Source of the DNA: a virus
IMG/VR virus record: IMGVR_UViG_3300024258_001044
Coordinates: 172,338-236,337 of that record
Direction: 5' to 3' (one strand)
DNA length: 64,000 bases
Shown here: positions 30,285-40,078 of the stretch, in pieces
How the letters are laid out: each line of letters begins with the position of its first letter
Position numbering within the stretch: the stretch's first letter is position 1
The notes under the pieces: model-generated
Seen by the model: the letters and a program-made list of their open reading frames with translations, nothing else
Databases searched by the model: none
Told to the model about the DNA's origin: nothing
Translations under genes and position numbers: made by a program

Positions 30285-30791
30285 TTATTTCACCTCATAT
30301 TCAGTAATGCTTTTGTCAAGCTCGATTGTGATATTAATCGGCTTAAATTTCTTGTGTGTATACTGCACACCATATCTGCCTTCCGGCAATCTGACCTCCC
30401 AATACCCCTTGGAGTCTGTCTTCCTCGTCTTGATAACCTCGTTCTGCTCGTTGAACACCGCCACTTGTACGTCCGGAATGGGCTTCCTACCCTTTGACAT
30501 AATCTTGCCAAAGGTTCTAATAGGTCCGGTCACATATTTATCAGAACGCTTACCAGTCCTTATTATATTCGGTTCCTCAGGTTTCTGAGATTTCAATGCT
30601 GCCTTAGGTTTTGCTGCGGGAGCAGGAGCCAAAGTCAGGTTGTTCACGGTCTTTTGAAGCTTTACAACTTTATTGTTCAACAGTTTGATGTTTCCGTCAA
30701 GAATGTCTAACTTCTTGTCCAGCTTCTCAACGAGACTTTTCATCTCATAGATAACATCAACAGCAGATTGCTCTCGTGTCTTCTCACTCAT
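30285..30791 (-). CDS. Coiled-coil protein with a carboxypeptidase-regulatory/CnaB-like beta domain, 168 aa
   Basis: ATG 30791 is chosen because AGGAG lies 5 nt upstream; an in-frame TTG 15 nt earlier is less likely. Residues ~10-55 form a heptad coiled coil (VIYEMKSLVEKLDKKLDIL). A Pro/Ala/Lys linker (APAPAAKPKAA) follows, then residues ~100-165 look like a small regulatory beta sandwich: KGRKPIPDVQVAVFNEQNEV, RKTDSKGYWEVRLPEGRYGV, the G-x-P-x-x-x-x-V...T-x-x-x-G-x-x...LP-x-G-x-Y pattern of carboxypeptidase-regulatory-like and CnaB folds. Such domains are found on phage surfaces where they bind sugars or other proteins. Directly follows the two fibre genes, so perhaps a fibre accessory or trimeriser; inferred. 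Confidence 0.65.
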   Translation of the reverse strand: MSEKTREQSAVDVIYEMKSLVEKLDKKLDILDGNIKLLNNKVVKLQKTVNNLTLAPAPAAKPKAALKSQKPEEPNIIRTGKRSDKYVTGPIRTFGKIMSKGRKPIPDVQVAVFNEQNEVIKTRKTDSKGYWEVRLPEGRYGVQYTHKKFKPINITIELDKSITEYEVK

Positions 30792-30802
30792 TCGATCTCC
30801 TA

Positions 30803-33800
30803 TCAATCGGAGACTGCGTTTCCAGTCTCTACGAATCTTGTGGAAGTCGGTGTTGATGGAACCTCTAAGATAGTCACTGACGTGTTACCTACGTTCGGAG
30901 ATAAGTCTTGTCCAATGTTTCCAACAACTACGACATCCTTAAATGTTGATGATGAAGACTCTGTGAAGTAAATTGCTCCATTGCCAAGTCCCATCTTGTT
31001 TAAATAATTTCCTCTGAAAATTAAGTTACCCATATTCAAGCTTGAATCCGGAGAACCTGTTGTCGGATCTTGTTGACCCATGTATACCGCATACTCTCCA
31101 ATCTTTGAAGCATCAGCTACGGAACCATCCATTGTGTCTGGTCCTTCGAAGTTAATATTCTCAACTCTGAATGCTGCATCTGGAGACGCATCAAGGTCCT
31201 GAGCAATTGCAATTACAATTCCTACATTAGTTAAACCATTAGATTCATATGTGAAATCTCTAAACGTTACTCCACTTTCAATCCTACTTGAAGCTGTCTC
31301 CGCATCAGTTCCTACCAAGAAAAGGGCGCGGCTCATAAAGATGTCGCTTCCGCTCGGTACTTTTCCATTTCCAAGAGTGCTTCCTGATACCTTTCTAAGA
31401 ACAGTAGATGGCCCACTACCTTCGATAAGAAGATCGTAGTCAATCACTATCTGAGATGAGAACTCAAACTCTCCTGGCCCGATTAAAATCTTCGGTGTTC
31501 CAAGGGTGTTGAAGACTCCAGTGAATCTTCTAAGATAATCAACCGCATCATTCAGGGTCGTGAAGTGTCCGTGATCCTGCTCAGAAGATACGACAATGTG
31601 GTTCGCCATCTTGTAATCAAGTCTGCTGACAAAGAACCTCAAATCAATTAGGGAGTCATCTGATGAATCCACATACCCTAAGTGAGCTACGTTCCTTGTG
31701 TGGAATGGAGATACGTTTGAAAGTCCAGCAGCAGTATCTGCACCACCCGGATTCCCAATTTCCTCTCCAGCAATTATGCATCCTCTATCATCAAGAGCGA
31801 CATAGAATGAGTCTGTAAAGTCTACCCTGAACCCAAGAACTCCTGGGTACTCGTATCTGATACCATTAACTACCGCTACTCCGGCTGATACATCGAACGT
31901 GTAATATGTGCCACCATCGGTCACTGCGCTCACACCCAATCCTGATATGATACCGGAAGCTCTTAATTCGTTTCTTGGGCCTTCGATATACTTTTCAAGC
32001 ATAGGCTCTGCGACGATGGTGTCATCCATTGTTCCGCTGATTCTCTTGTCTCTAAGTACTGGCACACCTACATCAGAAGAAGTTCCTAAGATAATGCCGA
32101 GAGATGTTCCAAACAGTCCTCTGCTGAGTCTGTAGTTATGATCGGCTACTTCATCAAAGCCGTAGAGATCTACTGAGATTGGAGAAGATGGATTTCCTGT
32201 AGCATTTACCTCAAGCAAAATGTATTCTAATGTGTCCGAAGAACGAATCTTGTAAGTTCCTGTTGCTCCAACGAATAATGATTCTCCAACCTGAGAGTCT
32301 GGACCTGTCACATATGCATAACCATCGGTTCCTACTGCAACCTCTCCAGTCTCTCCGCCAATAATAAACCCTCTTGATATATCCGCAACTGCCGCAGTGA
32401 ATGAACCTGAACTCAATGCACCACCAACTTCCATTCTCTTTTTGTAATTGACATCTTTTTCCTGATCCATGAAGACATCGAAAAGGATTGAGCCATTTGC
32501 AGATACTGATTCTGTAAATGTAAGTTCATTAATGACTGCGGCATTTCTGATGATATAAACAGCAGACGTATCTCCCATTGCACCATCGAATGTGCCGTCA
32601 TCATAATCTACGGTAACCGTGTCTCCATTAACTTCTCTAACCCTGTAAGCCCCATCATCAGTTGAGTCTTCAGAATTTGTGACAACAAGTGTGTCTCCAT
32701 CCCTTACCCCGAGAGCCTCAAAGGTTCCTGAGAATAATCCAACGTTAGATGAACCCCGAACAAGCTCTGCGTCAGTGCTGTCAAGAATAATGATTTTTCC
32801 GAAATTAGATAGAAGGTGTCCATTGATATGAACGTTGTTACCTGTTGCGCCCTGATACTCTGTATCTAAAACGTCTGTAAAGCCAAGCTCTGCTGAGGCG
32901 TCAGTAGTTGATGCTGCTGACACCATTAAGGTCCTATTCTTTACATCTCCTGCGAAGTTAGGAACCATATGTGTTAAGGCAAGTTCATAACAAGCACCAA
33001 CCTTTGCCTTGAATGCCAAGACAGGGAGGTGTTGATCTACGAATTGCTCATTAATTCTATTCACGATTGTGTCAAATGTCTGAATCGTTTCGTCGCTATG
33101 GTAAGCTTCAATTGTTAAAGCACTTCCGTCATCTATAGTTAGATCAAAAGAAGATACATCTGATGTAATTAGTCCAGGGATGATTCCTGATGTTATAATG
33201 GTTGCTGCGTCAGGATTTGCAACGACAACATCAGGAGTATTAGATCTGTTGTTTCTTGGTCTGACTACAGAATTTAAACCATTTCGATTGTAAGCTCCAT
33301 AGATAGGCTTACTAATCGTAATTGAAATGCCGCTTTCTGGGTCGCCAAATGGGCCACCATATACATCTATTGAGGATACGCTATCTCCGGACAATGTCAC
33401 GGATGCAATCTGGTATTCCTTATTATCGGCCTCTGTCGTAGAGTTAGAAAGTGTAAGGATATCAAATTCACTTACGGCCTCTTCTGGCTCTATCGGCGAG
33501 GTCAGGGCAAAAGTGGTCCTTGAGGCCCCACCTGCCTGGGTATATGTTACGGAAGACGATTCTAAAAGTAGTTTTCCAAGACTGTTCTCCGCAAACCCAT
33601 CGGTTGAAGAACCAGATCTGACCCTGCCATTTGAACTTAAGTTCAAAGCAGAATTTCTGATTCCTGCGGACTGCAAGCCAGCAAGATCTACCATAGCAGT
33701 TTGCAGGTCATCTCCGAAAATTACATCGCTGACATCATCCTTATCGAAATATATCTGTTCTGCACGATGAGATGTATTCGTTTCGGAAATGTTATCACCG

Positions 33801-34369
33801 GTGTAGTTGATGTGTGCATTGTAGATTTTCTCAAACGCTTCCTGAGCCGTACCATCTTCCAAGGCAAGGGTAGCTACAGAGCTTTCCTGAACGATATCTG
33901 ACTCCACTGTGATAGCCAAAGCGGTATGTCGATTTTTTGCATCAGGATGAATGTGAACAGAGAACTCAGAGTTAAGCTGTTCTAACTGTTGAATTAAAGC
34001 ATCAAGTTGATTTCCAAGAATGGATACCTCTGCCTGAAGTAATTTAGTTGGAAAATCAAGTTTAAGCTTAGACTCCCTAATCGCTGCGACCTTAGAAACA
34101 TCTGCATCAGATATTGGTCCCGCCAATACGTTAGCCTGAGTTAAGGCATCCTTCTTGATATTTCCATTGCCATCCAGAGTCTTTGATACTCTTGTAGCAA
34201 CGGTGTTACCAGTTGAACCCTGAGGGTTAATACCGAGGGTTCTCTCAATTTGAATGATAGCACGAATCATGCTATTAATAACTTCGGAGTTAAGCTCCGT
34301 GATGTTATCTCTAACCAACGGAAGCTCTACCGATGTGTCTATTTTATCTGGGTAATTAGATTTTGGCAT
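30803..34369 (-). CDS. Long tail fibre-like protein A, beta-helix C-terminus, 1188 aa
   Basis: First ~160 residues are shared almost unbroken with the neighbour gene 34369-38703 (about 115 of the first 157 residues identical by eye), including HPDAKNRH near residue 140 and a helical heptad part suited to trimerisation. The middle is a series of beta domains that also align in part with the neighbour. From about residue 930 (IVVSSEQDHGHFTTLNDAV) the sequence turns to the short strand repeats of a right-handed beta helix of the pectate-lyase type, often used for receptor binding or polysaccharide contact. ATG overlaps the previous stop (TAATG). No catalytic residues can be assigned. Confidence 0.7.
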   Translation of the reverse strand: MPKSNYPDKIDTSVELPLVRDNITELNSEVINSMIRAIIQIERTLGINPQGSTGNTVATRVSKTLDGNGNIKKDALTQANVLAGPISDADVSKVAAIRESKLKLDFPTKLLQAEVSILGNQLDALIQQLEQLNSEFSVHIHPDAKNRHTALAITVESDIVQESSVATLALEDGTAQEAFEKIYNAHINYTGDNISETNTSHRAEQIYFDKDDVSDVIFGDDLQTAMVDLAGLQSAGIRNSALNLSSNGRVRSGSSTDGFAENSLGKLLLESSSVTYTQAGGASRTTFALTSPIEPEEAVSEFDILTLSNSTTEADNKEYQIASVTLSGDSVSSIDVYGGPFGDPESGISITISKPIYGAYNRNGLNSVVRPRNNRSNTPDVVVANPDAATIITSGIIPGLITSDVSSFDLTIDDGSALTIEAYHSDETIQTFDTIVNRINEQFVDQHLPVLAFKAKVGACYELALTHMVPNFAGDVKNRTLMVSAASTTDASAELGFTDVLDTEYQGATGNNVHINGHLLSNFGKIIILDSTDAELVRGSSNVGLFSGTFEALGVRDGDTLVVTNSEDSTDDGAYRVREVNGDTVTVDYDDGTFDGAMGDTSAVYIIRNAAVINELTFTESVSANGSILFDVFMDQEKDVNYKKRMEVGGALSSGSFTAAVADISRGFIIGGETGEVAVGTDGYAYVTGPDSQVGESLFVGATGTYKIRSSDTLEYILLEVNATGNPSSPISVDLYGFDEVADHNYRLSRGLFGTSLGIILGTSSDVGVPVLRDKRISGTMDDTIVAEPMLEKYIEGPRNELRASGIISGLGVSAVTDGGTYYTFDVSAGVAVVNGIRYEYPGVLGFRVDFTDSFYVALDDRGCIIAGEEIGNPGGADTAAGLSNVSPFHTRNVAHLGYVDSSDDSLIDLRFFVSRLDYKMANHIVVSSEQDHGHFTTLNDAVDYLRRFTGVFNTLGTPKILIGPGEFEFSSQIVIDYDLLIEGSGPSTVLRKVSGSTLGNGKVPSGSDIFMSRALFLVGTDAETASSRIESGVTFRDFTYESNGLTNVGIVIAIAQDLDASPDAAFRVENINFEGPDTMDGSVADASKIGEYAVYMGQQDPTTGSPDSSLNMGNLIFRGNYLNKMGLGNGAIYFTESSSSTFKDVVVVGNIGQDLSPNVGNTSVTILEVPSTPTSTRFVETGNAVSD

Positions 34370-37300
34370 TATGACAATCCAAGGGTTTCTTCAAGGTTAC
34401 TGACATCGTAAACAATCTTGATCCAATATACTTCTTCTGTGCTCGCCTGATCATGTAGGATTTCTAACCAGTAAAGATTATCGTCAGAGTTGACGGCTAA
34501 ATTAATATCTGTGAATGAGGCAATAACTGGCTTATTACCGCTCCCCTGTTCTGTTGAGGTTACGGTTGATGATCCCCATACTGATGCTGTACCACTTGAA
34601 TCCAGAGCTTGCGTATGGATCTCGGCAGTCCAATCATATTGAGTTGCCGACGTGGTACCTCTACTTACACCGATTATAATATCCTCAATGGTAACTCCAC
34701 TTGGAGGGAAAATTCTTACATAGGCAGAGTCGCCGGTAGGAATATCCATTCTCCACCATAAACCATTTGATACATTGAAAACGTAACTATAAGTTACATT
34801 GTTCGTAGCATAGCTTGCGGGTCCTCCGGTAGCATTCACTGCATGCTCAAAGGTAATTACCTGTGTAAAAGTCTTTGTGGCATCGTAAGTGTATGTCGGA
34901 GACTCAACTGAAGTCTCCGTTACAATAGCTCCCTTTACATCCAGCTCAGCACCAACGTGAACGTCTCTGCTGAATCTTTCGCCCCAACGATCTCCGCCCT
35001 TGGCATCAATCATGTCAGGTCCATTTCCACTCGCCAAAGTGTTTTGGTTAGAGAAGTGCTGATTTCCGACAAAGCAGATGTTGTGTTCCTCTTCTCTGTC
35101 AGCAGAGTCTAAGGAGAATATATCACCCTTAGTCATACCGTCATCAAATTCTCCATACATTGAGCATCCCATCACAGTAATGTTGTTCATTCTGGTTGGG
35201 AAGGAGGCTCCAAAATCTCCAGTCCTAATAAATCCTCTGAGGAATTTGCACTTAGAAATTGTAAGGTTGCCCTTCTCATTGGAGGTATCACTTTCTTCTC
35301 CGAAAAGAATCGCCGTCTTTGTAACATCAATATCGATATCACCATCAGTATCATCACCAAGATCGAAAATGCAGCTTTCAATGTCTACACCATAGAACTG
35401 AGCGTCACCACTTGTTGGATCATAGATGTTGTAGTCTAATAAGCCAATGGATGATTGTTCAAATCGAATATCTTTAATTGATGTGAACCCGCTGGTCGGA
35501 GCAGTGATCGGCTTTGTTGTCTGAGCAAAAGCACTTCCAACAAAAACAAAGGGACCTCTTCCAATCAAGGTTCCGTCTGAAAACTCAAAACTATCTCTGA
35601 GTTTGAAGATCGTAGAATCGCCCTCTCCAGTAATTGTTACAGGAAAGTCTACCAAAAGCCCATTCTCATACAGTGCATCGTAATAATCTTTTCTGGTAGA
35701 ACCTACGTCGCCATCAAAGTTGATGACCCAATTAATATAACTAACACCAGTTACTGAGGCGTAATCATGAGTGGTAGTAATGTCATAGGTGCCAGACTTG
35801 AAGTGAACAGATGGAGTTCCTGCCTTCGGGAAAATCTGAGAAAATCTTCTTGTGTAATCTAAAGCTTTTCTAAGATCGGTGAAGTGTCCCATACCGGGCT
35901 GGTTACTTACGATGACCGCATTAAGCACCTTGAGATCAAGGTCTGTAATGAAGAGTCTCATATCATAAGCGTAAGTGGTAGAACTGCTATACTCAAGGGT
36001 GTAAAGAGATACAACATCACTGTCACTGGCAGGAGATGTACAAGCTGGAGCACTCAATGCTGCTTCAAAGCAAATATTTCCGTCTGTGTTTGCGAAGATG
36101 AAAATCTTATCGTAAGTTCCTGAGTCAAGATCTGTGATATATGAACCGCCAGGGTAATCATATCTTAAGCCGCCAACATAGAATACACCAGCAGATAGGG
36201 TAAATTGATATTTACCATCGTCTAATCCGACTCCACTAATCTCTACATTCTTAACCACACCATTGCTTCTCAATTCATCAAGTGGCCTTTCGATTAATGC
36301 ATACTTCGCTGATGTAGCGATATCATCAACACCAAGACCACCCTTTTCAAGAATGGAGGTAATTCTTCCTGTTCCTTCAGGTCCACCGATTACTCGGCCA
36401 GAGAAGCTACCGAAAGGTACTCTTGCGATATGAAGGTTGGAATGTGTATCAAGTTGTTTAAAGGTATACACAGAAGTTGAGATTGTAGAATTAGTATCAA
36501 TCCAAGTGTAAACCTCATCCGCATCGTCTATCAGCAATGTGAACTCAACACTGTAAGTTCCAGAACATACTTTGATATAGTTATCCTTACCAAGTACGTG
36601 AAGCGCATCACCGCCATCCAAAGAAACGTCCACACCTGTTCCGCTATCATTCTTCTCAATACTGAGAGTAATGGTTTGGCCGTCAAGCTCTCCAGAGTAA
36701 TCTACAATTTCGAATAAAGCATTTGTGCCGTTCAGAGTTGTAGCGTACTCAATTGCTGTTTGACCAAAGATGCTTCTGTTTTCGTCCATAAAGACATCAA
36801 CAAGAGCACAGGAAAAGGAACCGCTTACTTCTTTGAAAGTAATGGATTCGATATTTAAAGTGTTGCTATAAACAAGGAACCTAAGGTCCTCACCACTTGA
36901 TGACGTAAAGCCTGACGGAAGTTGTCCGTTGTCAAGTGTTAGCTCGGTTGCATTAACAGCTTCAATTACAAATGCACCATTATCGTTGGCCTCTTCTGAC
37001 CCAGAGATTAGAAGAACATCTCCCTCCCTAATTCCAATCTCCTCGAAATCAGTTGAGCCTTCTCCGACGCTTACTGTTCTGAGGCCAGCAAAGAACACAA
37101 GATCTGTCGTATCAAGCTTTTCAACAAGTCCATTATAGTCTTTGCCCTTTATGGAAAAGGGCGAACCATAAACCGCAACAACTTTAACATCCTCAATGTG
37201 GCTAAATCCAAGAGCGGTGATTCCGTCATCACTTCCTTGACTTAACTTGAGGCTTCTAAAGTTATCCGATTCGTCTGGATAAATATGAGCAATTACGAGT

Positions 37301-38703
37301 TCTGAACCTCCTGCTTCTTGGTCTAAACGATAAGCTGTCAAAGGAATCTTGTCCTCTGCTGCTTTCTCATTAAACTTCACAATGAGTGAATCAATAGATT
37401 GTCTGGTTTTTGTAGAATCATGCAGTTCGAAATCATAAGTATCTGTTTCGTCAACCTCGATTGATAACGTATTTGAGGATGCTGTGATCTCTGCTGGGCG
37501 AATGTATCTTGAGATAACTCTGACCGCATTTGGATCGCAGACCTGCAACACCTTTGCGGATGTTAAATCTGCGGACTGCCTTGCGGTAACCAATAGCCCT
37601 GCCTGATTTGTTTTTCTTCTAAATGCTTTCCTTACTGTTCCTACGACACTTGCCGAAGAGTTCTCGGTTGATGTTCCAAATACATTCACAGACTCTACGT
37701 AACCATCTCCATCTCTTGAAACTTTATAAATCTGGTAGTCACCATTAATTAGGCTGTCGTCATCATTCTCGTCAAGAATGGTAAGAACATCACCATTCTC
37801 CACAGTAAGCTCTGACTCCTCATATGGTGATGAAAATGTAACTAAGAATGTCGGATCGGAATCGCCAACATTTTTGGCGAACGTAATCGTCTCTTCTGAT
37901 ATAACTGGAGTCCCTACCGTGCTGTCATCAGCAGAGTAAATCTTTGAAACTCTATGGAAACCATTGGCGTGGTACAAGTCCTGATGATTAATCTGGGACA
38001 GTGTAGCTGCGTTGATAGCTCCCTCAATGGCATCCTGTGCGTTGTCTGCCGGCACAAGTGCCGAGACGTTTGTATCATCAAAGAAAATCTGCATAGCCTC
38101 GTGAGACCTATTTGTTTCTGTGATGTCGGAGCCATCGTAATTTATATGTCCATCATATAGTGAGCTAAGGACTGCTTGCACATCTGTACCATCAAGCTCG
38201 GCAGTTGCCTCTGAGCTTGTGGAGATCGTGCTGGTCTCAACAGAGATTGCAGTAGCCTTGTGTCTATTCTTGGCATCAGGATGTACGTGTACTGAAAGTA
38301 TCGAATTCATATCCTCAAGCTGAGAAACTAATGCATCAATCTGATTACCAAGTACGGAAATTTCAGACTGTAGAAGCTTAGTTGGATAATCAAGCTTAAG
38401 CTTTGTCTCTCGGATTGCAGCTACTTTTGATACATCAGCGTCGGTGACTGGACCTGCAAGCACATTAGCCTGAGTGAGAGCCTCTTTTTTAATGTTTCCA
38501 TTGCCATCGACTACCTTGTCAAGTCTGCTCGTGACGGTATTTCCAGACGCACCTTGGGGGTTAACGCCGAGAGTTCTCTCAATCTGAAAAATTGCATGTC
38601 TCAGACTGTTGATAACTTCGGAGCCGACCTCAAGAATATTATCTCTTACAGCAGGAATTTCTACTGAAGTATCTAATTGTGATGGATATTTAGATTTACC
38701 CAT
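34369..38703 (-). CDS. Long tail fibre-like protein B, beta-helix C-terminus, 1444 aa
   Basis: Paralogue of the 1188-aa gene that it abuts. Shared blocks: the N-terminal ~160 residues; a middle beta region (EIGIREGDVLLISGSEEAND corresponds to ALGVRDGDTLVVTNSEDSTD in A); DVFMDE; the pair LRSNGVVKNVEISGVG / LRASGIISGLGVSAVT; and the beta-helix entry (VIVSNQPGMGHFTDLRKAL). B carries about 250 additional residues, chiefly in the beta-helix and a distal jelly-roll-like domain after residue ~1300. Start ATG 38703 is behind GAGAGG. Likely a structural fibre or baseplate appendage that evolved by tandem duplication; the shared N-terminus would attach both to the same kind of site. Confidence 0.7.
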   Translation of the reverse strand: MGKSKYPSQLDTSVEIPAVRDNILEVGSEVINSLRHAIFQIERTLGVNPQGASGNTVTSRLDKVVDGNGNIKKEALTQANVLAGPVTDADVSKVAAIRETKLKLDYPTKLLQSEISVLGNQIDALVSQLEDMNSILSVHVHPDAKNRHKATAISVETSTISTSSEATAELDGTDVQAVLSSLYDGHINYDGSDITETNRSHEAMQIFFDDTNVSALVPADNAQDAIEGAINAATLSQINHQDLYHANGFHRVSKIYSADDSTVGTPVISEETITFAKNVGDSDPTFLVTFSSPYEESELTVENGDVLTILDENDDDSLINGDYQIYKVSRDGDGYVESVNVFGTSTENSSASVVGTVRKAFRRKTNQAGLLVTARQSADLTSAKVLQVCDPNAVRVISRYIRPAEITASSNTLSIEVDETDTYDFELHDSTKTRQSIDSLIVKFNEKAAEDKIPLTAYRLDQEAGGSELVIAHIYPDESDNFRSLKLSQGSDDGITALGFSHIEDVKVVAVYGSPFSIKGKDYNGLVEKLDTTDLVFFAGLRTVSVGEGSTDFEEIGIREGDVLLISGSEEANDNGAFVIEAVNATELTLDNGQLPSGFTSSSGEDLRFLVYSNTLNIESITFKEVSGSFSCALVDVFMDENRSIFGQTAIEYATTLNGTNALFEIVDYSGELDGQTITLSIEKNDSGTGVDVSLDGGDALHVLGKDNYIKVCSGTYSVEFTLLIDDADEVYTWIDTNSTISTSVYTFKQLDTHSNLHIARVPFGSFSGRVIGGPEGTGRITSILEKGGLGVDDIATSAKYALIERPLDELRSNGVVKNVEISGVGLDDGKYQFTLSAGVFYVGGLRYDYPGGSYITDLDSGTYDKIFIFANTDGNICFEAALSAPACTSPASDSDVVSLYTLEYSSSTTYAYDMRLFITDLDLKVLNAVIVSNQPGMGHFTDLRKALDYTRRFSQIFPKAGTPSVHFKSGTYDITTTHDYASVTGVSYINWVINFDGDVGSTRKDYYDALYENGLLVDFPVTITGEGDSTIFKLRDSFEFSDGTLIGRGPFVFVGSAFAQTTKPITAPTSGFTSIKDIRFEQSSIGLLDYNIYDPTSGDAQFYGVDIESCIFDLGDDTDGDIDIDVTKTAILFGEESDTSNEKGNLTISKCKFLRGFIRTGDFGASFPTRMNNITVMGCSMYGEFDDGMTKGDIFSLDSADREEEHNICFVGNQHFSNQNTLASGNGPDMIDAKGGDRWGERFSRDVHVGAELDVKGAIVTETSVESPTYTYDATKTFTQVITFEHAVNATGGPASYATNNVTYSYVFNVSNGLWWRMDIPTGDSAYVRIFPPSGVTIEDIIIGVSRGTTSATQYDWTAEIHTQALDSSGTASVWGSSTVTSTEQGSGNKPVIASFTDINLAVNSDDNLYWLEILHDQASTEEVYWIKIVYDVSNLEETLGLS

Positions 38704-38728
38704 AGAACGCCTCTCTAATTAATATTGT

Positions 38729-38736
38729 CACTATAC
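38729..38736 (-). promoter_or_regulatory. Weak candidate -10 element GTATAGTG before the fibre genes
   Basis: One mismatch from the GTAWAATG motif seen in other gaps; placed 26 nt before the start of the 1444-aa fibre gene in a 45-nt gap. Confidence 0.25.
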
Positions 38737-38748
38737 AGGATGCTGAAA

Positions 38749-39216
38749 TTAGTTGTTTTCAAGCACACGATCATCTAACCGGTCTGCCACGATTATGGCC
38801 CCACCAGTAACTACGACACCAATAGCGAGGAAACCCCACCTCTCCAACTGTGTAATTCTCTTCTGCCTCTCAAGTGCCTTAATCCTTGCGGCGTCTGCGA
38901 CCACCCACTCTTCATAAGCTGTAATCTGTTCGTGCCTGATCTCCAATAGAACCTCAAGCTCGACCTCTTGTTCTTCGTTTACTTCATCAAGCTCCTTATG
39001 GAGCACAATTGTTTCTTCTTGCTGAGCTACCTTTGCTTCCAACGATTCGATGGTCTGCATTAGTTCAGTGGCTTCATCAACTGTGAATACGTATGACTCT
39101 TCTGCCAAGACTGTACCCTCTGGCAATCTCTTACCAGCATGCGCAGGAAAAGCTACAAGCATAACTACCGCTATCACCGAAAGAACTTTTCCTATAAACT
39201 TAAATGCCTTATTCAT
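38749..39216 (-). CDS. Exported coiled-coil protein with C-terminal membrane segment (spanin-like candidate), 155 aa
   Basis: Residues 1-27 are a classical signal peptide: basic start, hydrophobic VLSVIAVVMLVAF, and PAHA|G, a signal peptidase I site. Residues ~45-120 are strongly charged and helical (ESLEAKVAQQEETIVLHK), a probable coiled coil. Residues 127-143 (WGFLAIGVVVTGGAIIV) are a membrane segment followed by a short charged tail. The layout puts the coiled coil in the periplasm, anchored at the C-terminus. It closes a run of small membrane proteins. A spanin or other lysis role is plausible but not shown by motif; a virion or assembly role cannot be excluded. Confidence 0.6.
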   Translation of the reverse strand: MNKAFKFIGKVLSVIAVVMLVAFPAHAGKRLPEGTVLAEESYVFTVDEATELMQTIESLEAKVAQQEETIVLHKELDEVNEEQEVELEVLLEIRHEQITAYEEWVVADAARIKALERQKRITQLERWGFLAIGVVVTGGAIIVADRLDDRVLENN

Positions 39217-39397
39217 TCAGATCCACTCCAACCATTTCAACTTCTTCTTCAGGGAATTCGAATTTCTCAGGGTTAATCATAGACTCTAACTCGTATAGAT
39301 CAATAGTAATCTTACCGGCAGCTAAAAACTGGGCGAGCTTACGCATGTCCTTATCAAGATGAGGGATAACGATTTTTAAGTATTTAAGTTCTTTCAC
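39209..39397 (-). CDS. Small acidic unknown protein, 62 aa
   Basis: Begins with GTG 39397, which overlaps the TGA of the upstream gene (GTGA); GAGG 6 nt upstream supports this start. It overlaps the following gene by 8 nt. Helical N-terminus (KELKYLKIVIPHLDKDMRKLAQFL) and an acidic tail (EFPEEEVEMVGVDLNE). Not recognised. Being sandwiched between two probable lysis genes hints at the same operon function only. Confidence 0.55.
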   Translation of the reverse strand: MKELKYLKIVIPHLDKDMRKLAQFLAAGKITIDLYELESMINPEKFEFPEEEVEMVGVDLNE

Positions 39398-39723
39398 ATC
39401 AAACCTCGTCTTTTGAAGAAATCATCGATCTCCTCAACGGAAACCTCTTCTCCTTTATACTCTCTTTCCTCTACTTCTTTAATCTTCTTTCTTAGATCTT
39501 TTTCCTTCTGTCTTAAAGAAGAAAGCTTGCGCTCCCTCTCTTCGAAATCTTCTTCGAGATTGACCATCTCTGTCTGGCGCCTTACATTGTCAAGCTCATG
39601 CTTAAGTTTACTTTTTGCATTAAGCTTGCCTCTAACGAAAACAAAAAAGATGAAACCAAATATAGAAGTGATAACGCCAAGCACTACTTTTGCTCTGGCG
39701 CTTAACTTTTTAAACCATTTCAT
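39394..39723 (-). CDS. Membrane-anchored coiled-coil protein (i-spanin-like), 109 aa
   Basis: N-terminal membrane helix at about 13-30 (VVLGVITSIFGFIFFVFV) after a basic cytoplasmic start, followed by ~70 residues of charged heptad helix (RRQTEMVNLEEDFEERERKL ... LRKKIKEVEEREYKGEE). This N-in, C-out topology with a periplasmic coiled coil is that of inner-membrane spanins (Rz-type). The gene follows the holin-like gene, as Rz often does. No Rz1-type lipobox gene was found nested in another frame, so the outer partner is unclear. Confidence 0.55.
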   Translation of the reverse strand: MKWFKKLSARAKVVLGVITSIFGFIFFVFVRGKLNAKSKLKHELDNVRRQTEMVNLEEDFEERERKLSSLRQKEKDLRKKIKEVEEREYKGEEVSVEEIDDFFKRRGLM

Positions 39724-39731
39724 TTTATTCC

Positions 39732-40070
39732 CTACAGCAGACTTGGTGGTGGCTCCGGTGGCTCCTCGCCCTGGGAGTAATGCTCTTCCTGCTCAACCTC
39801 GTCATAATGAGGCTCTTGCAGATCGCTCGGCAAACCAAGTTCGTCCACGTATTTCTTATCTGTCCATCTTCTGCCAACGTATGCTGAGAATGCAATTCCA
39901 AGGTAAGTCGACATAATGGCTGCATCTAACGCCTCAAAGCTAATCTGAAAATCGCCAGCCGAAAAGCTGCCAATAGTAGAAAGCAAGACATTTGCAGTCG
40001 TCACCATAAACGCGATTAACGCGAAGGTAAGCATTGCATCTTTTTTGCCGGAAGTATTTTTAATCCACAT
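39732..40070 (-). CDS. Holin-like small membrane protein with two TM helices, 112 aa
   Basis: Two hydrophobic helices at ~13-34 (MLTFALIAFMVTTANVLLST) and ~48-66 (LDAAIMSTYLGIAFSAYVG), a polar link, the RRWTDKK charge cluster right after TM2 and an acidic, Pro-rich cytoplasmic tail (EEPPEPPPSLL). Size and topology fit class II holins; the arrangement GKKDAMLTFAL...AYVGRRWTDKK is familiar from small holin-like proteins of large phages. Start ATG 40070 has a strong AGGAG. Call based on topology and neighbourhood. Confidence 0.6.
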   Translation of the reverse strand: MWIKNTSGKKDAMLTFALIAFMVTTANVLLSTIGSFSAGDFQISFEALDAAIMSTYLGIAFSAYVGRRWTDKKYVDELGLPSDLQEPHYDEVEQEEHYSQGEEPPEPPPSLL

Positions 40071-40078
40071 ATTCTCTC

